Shown piece by piece: positions 59,008-64,000 of a stretch of DNA of 64,000 nucleotides. Origin of the DNA: Brevundimonas albigilva. GTDB lineage: Bacteria; Pseudomonadota; Alphaproteobacteria; Caulobacterales; Caulobacteraceae. The position numbers and the translations under genes were made by a program. Positions within the stretch are counted from its first letter, which is position 1; every line of letters begins with the position of its first letter. Under the pieces are notes generated by a model that saw only the letters and a program-made list of their open reading frames with translations, did not search any database and was not told the DNA's origin. The DNA is taken from assembly GCF_023503965.1 (NCBI RefSeq), contig NZ_CP097298.1, forward strand, positions 1,319,001-1,383,000, given 5' to 3'.

Positions 59008-59751
59008 GTGCCTAGGTATAAGTTCACTATCGAATATGACGGCACGGCCTACAACGGCTTCCAGGCCCAGGACGGCCAGCCTACGGTGCAGGGCGCGCTC
59101 GAGACGGCCATCGCCGCCTTCTCGGGCGAGCGCATCCGCATCGCCGCCGCCGGGCGCACCGACACCGGCGTCCACGCCCTGGAACAGGTGATCCACGCCG
59201 ACCTGCAGCGCGCCTGGCCCGAGACCACCATCCTCAACGCCATGAACGCCCATCTGGTGAACGAAGACGTCTGCGTCCTGTCGGTCCAGCCCGCGCCGGA
59301 TCCCGACTGGCACGCGCGGTTTTCCGCGACCGGCCGGGCCTATCTCTATCGCATCCTGAACCGCCGGCCCCAGCCCGTGCTGGAAAGGGACCGGGTCTGG
59401 CACGTCAAGAAGCCGCTGGACGCCGAGGCCATGCACCATGCGGCCCAGGTCCTGGTCGGCCACCACGACTTCACCACCTTCCGCGACGTGGGCTGCCAGT
59501 CGAAGTCGCCGGTCAAGACGCTGGACGTGGCCCGCGTGACCCGCTTCGGCCAGGAGGTGCACCTGGTCTTCCAGGCCCGCAGCTTTCTGCACCGCCAGGT
59601 GCGGTCGATGGCGGGGACCCTGGTCGAGGTCGGCCTGGGCCGCTGGACCGCGCATGACGTGAAACGGGCTCTGGACGCGAAGGACCGCGCCGAATGCGGG
59701 CCGGTGGCGCCGTCGGCGGGGCTCTATCTGAGCGGCGTCAGATACGACTGA
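59008..59751 (+). CDS. truA: tRNA pseudouridine synthase A
   Basis: Intact 247-residue enzyme that makes pseudouridine at positions 38-40 of tRNA anticodon stems. YKFTIEYDGTAYNGFQAQDG at the N-terminus, AAGRTDTGVHALEQVIHADL with the catalytic aspartate, FRDVGCQSKSPVKTLDVAR and FLHRQVRSMAGTLVEVGLG. The start is GTG at 59008. Its 5' neighbour reads on the opposite strand. Confidence 0.97.
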   Translation: MPRYKFTIEYDGTAYNGFQAQDGQPTVQGALETAIAAFSGERIRIAAAGRTDTGVHALEQVIHADLQRAWPETTILNAMNAHLVNEDVCVLSVQPAPDPDWHARFSATGRAYLYRILNRRPQPVLERDRVWHVKKPLDAEAMHHAAQVLVGHHDFTTFRDVGCQSKSPVKTLDVARVTRFGQEVHLVFQARSFLHRQVRSMAGTLVEVGLGRWTAHDVKRALDAKDRAECGPVAPSAGLYLSGVRYD

Positions 59752-59922
59752 TCTTCCCGACCTTCCCCCGCTTGCGGGGGAAGTGTCAGCGCGTCGAGCG
59801 AAGCGAGACGGCTGACGATGGGGGAAGTCTTCTTTTTGGAGAGAGCACTCCCCTCTCCGACCCTGGTTCGGCTGCGCCGAACGCCGGGCCGCCTCTCCCG
59901 CAAGCGGGAGAGGATGACGGCC
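59752..59922. repeat. Mosaic intergenic hairpin region
   Basis: Convergent truA/fabB gap holding four stem-loops. A perfect 10-bp stem with TT loop (59762-59783, CTTCCCCCGC arm). A nested stem (GTCAGC 59785-59790 with GCTGAC 59811-59816, CGTC/GACG inside). GTTCGGC-TGC-GCCGAAC (59866-59882). A 10-bp stem with AA loop (59892-59913, CCTCTCCCGC arm). Arms of the first and last are variants of one theme, typical of repeated intergenic palindromes in alphaproteobacteria. It may end transcription from both sides. Confidence 0.75.
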
Positions 59923-61141
59923 TCAGACCTTGCTGAGGATCAGCGTGCCGTTGGTGCCGCCGAAGCCAAAGCTGTTGGACATCACCGTGGTCAGTTCGCC
60001 GTCCTTGCGTTCGCGTAGGATCGGCATGCCTTCGAACGCCGGGTCCAGGTTTTCGATGTGGGCGCTCTCGGCGGCGAAGCCGTTCTGCATCATCAGCAGG
60101 CAATAGATCGCCTCCTGCGCGCCCGCCGCGCCCAGGCTGTGGCCCGTCAGCGACTTGGTCGAGGAGATCATCGGCATCTTGTCGCCGAACACCGCGCGCA
60201 CCGCCTCCATCTCCTTGGCGTCGCCCACGGGGGTCGAGGTGCCGTGCGGGTTCAGATAGTCGATCGTGCGGCCGCCGGCCTGGTCCAGCGCCATCTTCAT
60301 GCAGCGCTGGGCGCCCTCGCCCGAGGGGGCCACCATGTCGTAGCCGTCCGAGTTGGCGGCGTAGCCGACGATTTCGGCCAGGATGTCGGCCCCACGCGCC
60401 TTGGCCCGCTCGTATTCCTCGACCACAACCATGCCGGCGCCGCCGGCGATCACGAAGCCGTCGCGGTCCTTGTCGTAGGCGCGGCTGGCGACCGAGGGAG
60501 TGTCGTTGAAGTCGGACGACATGGCGCCCATGGCGTCGAACATGTTGGACATGGACCAGTCGATGTCCTCGCAGCCGCCGGCGAAGACCACGTCCTGCTT
60601 GCCCCACTGGATCTGTTCGGCCGCCGCCCCGATGCAGTGGGCCGAAGTCGCGCAGGCCGAGCTGATCGAATAGTTGATCCCGCGCATCTGGAACCAGGTC
60701 GACAGCACCGCGGACGGGCCGCTGGCCATGGCCTTGGGCACGGCGAACGGGCCGACCCGCTTGGGCGAGCCCTTCTCCATCGTGGTCTGGGCCGCCTGCA
60801 GGATGACCTGGGTGGAGGGACCGCCCTCGCCGACGATCAGGCCGATGCGGTCGTCCTTGATCTCGTCCGCCGTCAGGCCCCGACGACTTCAGCGCCTCCT
60901 CGAAGGCGATGTGCGCCCAGGCGGTGCCGTTGGCCAGGAAGCGCGCGGCGCGGCGGTCTACCAGTTCCTCCCACGGGCCGATCTGCGGCGGGGCCCAGAC
61001 CTGGCTGCGGAAGCCGTATTTGGCGTGATCCGGCGCGGCGACGACGCCCGAGCGGGCCTCGCGCAGCGAACGGGTCACTTCCTCGGCGCCGTGGCCGATG
61101 GAGGAGACGATGCCAAGGCCGGTGACGACGACGCGACGCAT
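59923..61141 (-). CDS. fabB: 3-oxoacyl-ACP synthase I (frameshifted)
   Basis: About 406 residues. [20 protein letters not shown] at the N-terminus, [16 protein letters not shown] with the nucleophile Cys, [16 protein letters not shown] and [20 protein letters not shown] with the catalytic histidines, [13 protein letters not shown] at the end. It condenses malonyl-ACP with acyl-ACP and, with FabA, makes unsaturated fatty acids. A one-base error near 60888 splits it; removing a G gives [19 protein letters not shown]. It follows fabA, same strand. Confidence 0.94.
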
Positions 61142-61209
61142 GGGAGATCCTTCTTGCTTGCGGCTCCTCCCGGAGCCGGCCGCTGGGTTCGCGGCTCTAT
61201 ATGGGGGCT

Positions 61210-61743
61210 TCAGCCGCCGGTCGCCTGATCCTTGGCGCCGAACAGGCCCACCCGCATGTCGTTGCAGGTGTAGATCACCTCGCCGTCGGCCTCCAGCACG
61301 CCGTCGGCGATGCCCATGACCAGCTTGCGATTGATGACCCGCTTCAGGTCGATCTTGTAGACCACCTTCTTGACGTCCGGCGTCACCTGGCCGGTGAACT
61401 TGACGTCGCCGACGCCCAGGGCGCGACCGCGGCCCGGCCCGCCGATCCAGCCCAGATAGAAGCCGACCAGTTGCCACATCGCGTCCAGGCCCAGGCAGCC
61501 CGGCATGACCGGATCGCCGATGAAGTGGCACTGGAAGAACCAGAGGTCCGGATTGATGTCCAGCTCGGCCTCGACATAGCCCTTGCCGTGGGCGCCGCCG
61601 TCCGCGTTGATCTGGGTGATCCGGTCGAACATCAGCATCGGCGGGGCCGGCAGCTGGGCGTTGCCGGGACCGAACAGCTCGCCGCGCCCGGAGGCGAGCA
61701 GGGCCTCGTGATCGAAGGACGAGGGATATTGCGATTGGGTCAA
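61210..61743 (-). CDS. fabA: 3-hydroxydecanoyl-ACP dehydratase/isomerase
   Basis: Intact 177-residue hotdog enzyme. [20 protein letters not shown], then [20 protein letters not shown] with the catalytic His and, further on, the Asp in LGLDAMWQL, and [18 protein letters not shown]. It dehydrates 3-hydroxydecanoyl-ACP and isomerises the product for unsaturated fatty acid synthesis. fabB follows 68 bases later; the pair is typical. Confidence 0.97.
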   Translation of the reverse strand: MTQSQYPSSFDHEALLASGRGELFGPGNAQLPAPPMLMFDRITQINADGGAHGKGYVEAELDINPDLWFFQCHFIGDPVMPGCLGLDAMWQLVGFYLGWIGGPGRGRALGVGDVKFTGQVTPDVKKVVYKIDLKRVINRKLVMGIADGVLEADGEVIYTCNDMRVGLFGAKDQATGG

Positions 61744-61814
61744 GGCGGTTCCGTTCCGTCAGCTGTTGCGGGCGGGTTACACGACCGCGCCGCTTCGCTC
61801 AACAGACAGGCGTT

Positions 61815-62387
61815 TCAGCCGCGTCCGGTTCCGGCGGGCCGGTTGGCGTTGCACAGGGCCCGCGACTGGGCGCCGAAGACCGCGCGCTGGACGACCCAGC
61901 CCTCCAGACGCCGCGCCCGCACCCGGCACCAGCCGTCCTCGCATTCGTCCAGCGAGACGATGGAGCGGGGCTGCAGCCGCGCCCGCACCGGCGAGGTCTC
62001 GGACTTGCCCGCGTGGATGGGGATCTCGGCGTCGGAGTTGTTGAACACCGAGCGGCGGCCCGAGGACACCGTGCGATGGATCCAGGCCACGGCGCCGTCC
62101 GGGTCGCACACCTTGCGCCACTCGGTCGTCTCGGCCACCACCTGCACCGGCAGGCCGGCGGCGCGGTATTCCCACAGGATCGGATAATCCAGCCCCGGTC
62201 CCTGACGCGCACGCACGTGCGAGGATTTCAGCGAGATCCAGCGCGGCACCTCAAGCCCGGTCGGCGTGGGCCGGCCGTCGGGCATGGTCTGGCCCGCGCC
62301 GGCCATCACGGCCAGGCCCGCCACGGCCGCCAGAACCGGGGCGCGACGGCGAAGGCTTTGGAAGATGATGGCGGCTTTGCTAGACAC
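61815..62387 (-). CDS. SH3-domain exported protein
   Basis: About 190 residues. N-terminal hydrophobic signal (APVLAAVAGLAVMAGAGQT), then a bacterial SH3-like domain (KSSHVRARQGPGLDYPILWE, GLPVQVVAETTEWRKVCDPD, GAVAWIHRTVSSGRRSVF) and a second region (SIVSLDECEDGWCRVRARRL, EGWVVQRAVFG). Chosen start is a GTG at 62387; an upstream ATG in the same frame would add a non-signal extension. Family members bind cell-wall glycans or peptides. Confidence 0.85.
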   Translation of the reverse strand: MSSKAAIIFQSLRRRAPVLAAVAGLAVMAGAGQTMPDGRPTPTGLEVPRWISLKSSHVRARQGPGLDYPILWEYRAAGLPVQVVAETTEWRKVCDPDGAVAWIHRTVSSGRRSVFNNSDAEIPIHAGKSETSPVRARLQPRSIVSLDECEDGWCRVRARRLEGWVVQRAVFGAQSRALCNANRPAGTGRG

Positions 62388-62455
62388 CCAGGCACGACCC
62401 GTCGCTCGCGGGCTCCGATCCCTGTTGAATCGCCGCCCGCAGACCAAGGCCCGCA

Positions 62456-63442
62456 ATGTCCGCCTCCAAGCTTAAGGTCGTATTAACCAGACGCCTTCCC
62501 GACGCCGTCGAGACGCGGATGCGCGAACTGTTCGACGCCGAACTGAACCTGACCGACCGCCCGATGGACCGTGCGGCGCTGCAGGCGGCCGTCCAGCGCG
62601 CCCAGGTCCTGGTCCCGACCATCACGGACGTGATCGACGCCGAGCTGATCCAGGGCGCGGGCGATCAACTGAAGGTGATCGCCAACTTTGGCGCCGGGGT
62701 CGACCACATCGACATAGAGGCCGCCGTCGCCCGGGGGATCATCGTCACCAACACCCCCGGCGTCCTGACCGAGGACACCGCCGACCTGGCCATGAGCCTG
62801 ATCCTGGCCGTCAGCCGCCGCATCGTCGAAGGCGCCCAGGTGGTCGCCGAAGGCCGCTTCGAGGGCTGGACCCCCACCTGGATGTGCGGCCGCAAGCTGT
62901 GGGGCAAGCGGCTGGGGATCGTCGGCATGGGCCGCATCGGCCAGGCCCTGGCCCGGCGCGCCAAGGCCTTCGGCCTGCAGGTCCACTATCACAACCGCAA
63001 GCCCGTCTCGGCCCTGATCGAGGAAGAACTGGGCGCCACCTATTGGGACGACCTGGACCAGATGCTGTCGCGCATGGACATCATCTCCCTGAACTGCCCG
63101 GCGACCCGAGACACCCACCATCTGCTGTCGGCCGAACGCCTGGCCCGGCTCCAGCCGCACGCCATCCTAGTCAACACCGCGCGCGGCGAACTGATCGACG
63201 AGGAGGCGCTGGCCAAGGCCGTCGACCGCCGCCTGTTGGCCGGCGCCGGTCTGGACGTGTTCGAAAAGGAGCCGGCCATCCACCCCGGCCTGCTGGGCCA
63301 CCCGAATGTGGTGCTGCTGCCCCACCTGGGCTCGGCCACCCTGGAGGCGCGCCAGGACATGGGCGACCGCGTCATCGCCAACATCATGACGTTCCAGAAC
63401 GGCCACCGCCCGCCGGATCGGGTCATTCCCGCGATGTTGTAG
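62456..63442 (+). CDS. D-2-hydroxyacid dehydrogenase (glyoxylate/hydroxypyruvate reductase-like)
   Basis: Intact 328-residue NAD(P)-dependent enzyme. LKVIANFGAGVDHIDIEAAV, the Rossmann loop LGIVGMGRIGQALARRAKAF, the catalytic Arg in LVNTARGELIDEEAL, Glu in VFEKEPAIHPGLL and His in VVLLPHLGSATLEARQDMGD. Reduces glyoxylate or hydroxypyruvate, or oxidises D-glycerate; sequence alone does not decide. It is divergent from the SH3-protein gene. Confidence 0.93.
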   Translation: MSASKLKVVLTRRLPDAVETRMRELFDAELNLTDRPMDRAALQAAVQRAQVLVPTITDVIDAELIQGAGDQLKVIANFGAGVDHIDIEAAVARGIIVTNTPGVLTEDTADLAMSLILAVSRRIVEGAQVVAEGRFEGWTPTWMCGRKLWGKRLGIVGMGRIGQALARRAKAFGLQVHYHNRKPVSALIEEELGATYWDDLDQMLSRMDIISLNCPATRDTHHLLSAERLARLQPHAILVNTARGELIDEEALAKAVDRRLLAGAGLDVFEKEPAIHPGLLGHPNVVLLPHLGSATLEARQDMGDRVIANIMTFQNGHRPPDRVIPAML

Positions 63443-63559
63443 GGCGCGGATTTCACACGCCTGTCGGAGCGCCCTCATACGGTTGTCGAAAACGCCGTTC
63501 AGGGGCGGAACCGCCGGCGACGCGCCTCGTTTCCGGCGACCTGTTCGAGGAAGCGTGCG

Positions 63560-63808
63560 TTGGACTCCTACTATTGCATCGTCAATCTGCCCGGCGTGCC
63601 GGTGCGGGACATCTGCGTGCTCGACGCCGCCTCGGACGAGGCCGCCGACAGGGCCCTCCAGGACCTGGCCCGGCGATGGGTCGGGTTTGAGACCCTGTAC
63701 CTGTATTGCGGCGAGCGGGTCGTGACGGTGCTCAGCAATCCGGCCCTGGGCTTCGCCGAGCCGCTGCCCGACCTGCCGCTGCCCGTTCGCTTCGCCACGG
63801 CGGCCTAG
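63560..63808 (+). CDS. Small hypothetical protein, 82 residues
   Basis: TTG start at 63560 with GAGGAA upstream. Reads LDSYYCIVNLPGVPVRDICV, then LDAASDEAADRALQDLARRW and VGFETLYLYCGERVVTVLSN. Alpha/beta, no signal peptide or membrane segment, no family recognised. It ends at the start of a structured intergenic region. Confidence 0.6.
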   Translation: MDSYYCIVNLPGVPVRDICVLDAASDEAADRALQDLARRWVGFETLYLYCGERVVTVLSNPALGFAEPLPDLPLPVRFATAA

Positions 63809-63882
63809 AGCCTGATCGGCTGAGGTGGAATCGCTTCGCGATTCCGCAGATGCCGTGAATCAGGCTCCAGTTGATCCTGGAG
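63807..63882. repeat. Structured intergenic hairpin element
   Basis: An outer 9-bp perfect stem (GAGCCTGAT 63808-63816 with ATCAGGCTC 63859-63867) encloses an 8-bp perfect hairpin (GGAATCGC-TTC-GCGATTCC, 63827-63845), followed by CTCCAG/CTGGAG (63865-63870 with 63877-63882), which shares bases with the outer stem and is an alternative fold. No T-tract follows, so it is not a canonical terminator. The last 118 bases of the window after it hold no gene I can see. Confidence 0.65.
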
Positions 63883-64000
63883 CGAAATCTGAGCCGAGTT
63901 GGACTACGCCCCCCTCAACCGATCTCGCTCTGGCGCCGCCCCCGCACACGGGACAATCCGGATCGGCCGCGACTCGCGCGGTGCGGCTGGTTCCCGCAAG

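Overview
The window is high-GC, densely packed alphaproteobacterial chromosome, most likely from the Caulobacterales (Brevundimonas or a close relative). The pointers are a Caulobacter/Xanthomonas-type TonB-dependent receptor beside several flavin halogenase-like genes, the chvI-chvG-hprK-EIIA-HPr block, a globin-coupled chemotaxis sensor, and paired DUF484/xerC genes. The genus is an inference; there is no rRNA in the window.

Layout. 1-9.8 kb is a glycan-scavenging locus: an outer-membrane receptor (partial), three tryptophan-halogenase-family flavoproteins, a cupin/JmjC-like protein, a small secreted protein and a GH9 cellulase-type enzyme, with a LacI-type operator palindrome by the receptor start. 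9.9-12.4 kb is an amino-acid operon (argB, a HAD phosphatase, dapD). 12.4-22.9 kb is a surface-polysaccharide locus: a sulfotransferase-like protein, a GDP-mannose synthesis fusion, a methyltransferase and three glycosyltransferases; three of these proteins carry DUF4214-like segments. 22.9-27 kb holds the ChvG/ChvI two-component system and the PTS-type regulators HprK, EIIA and HPr. 27-40.4 kb is mixed housekeeping (ahcY, globin-coupled sensor, priA, fsa, DUF484, xerC, SDR).

40.45-41.70 kb is a compact, lower-GC insert bounded by a perfect 22-bp direct repeat of the tRNA-Ala(CGC) 3' end. It carries one DUF2806-like gene and no integrase, and is the most interesting feature here. 41.7-47.9 kb continues with tRNA-Ala, yggT, a 3-hydroxyacyl-CoA dehydrogenase, membrane proteins, cobT and a lipoprotein. 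47.9-51.9 kb is a trehalose operon (otsB, GH15, otsA). 52-55.6 kb has an arabinose-5-phosphate isomerase, a glycosyltransferase and a polysaccharide export lipoprotein. 55.6-63.8 kb has def, fmt, truA, fabB, fabA, a D-2-hydroxyacid dehydrogenase and small proteins.

Caution: about 25 genuine genes, including normally essential ones (priA, dapD, argB, fabB), are broken by single 1-2 base indels, mostly in G/C runs. I read these as sequencing or assembly errors and give each such gene as one CDS with the break noted, not as a pseudogene.
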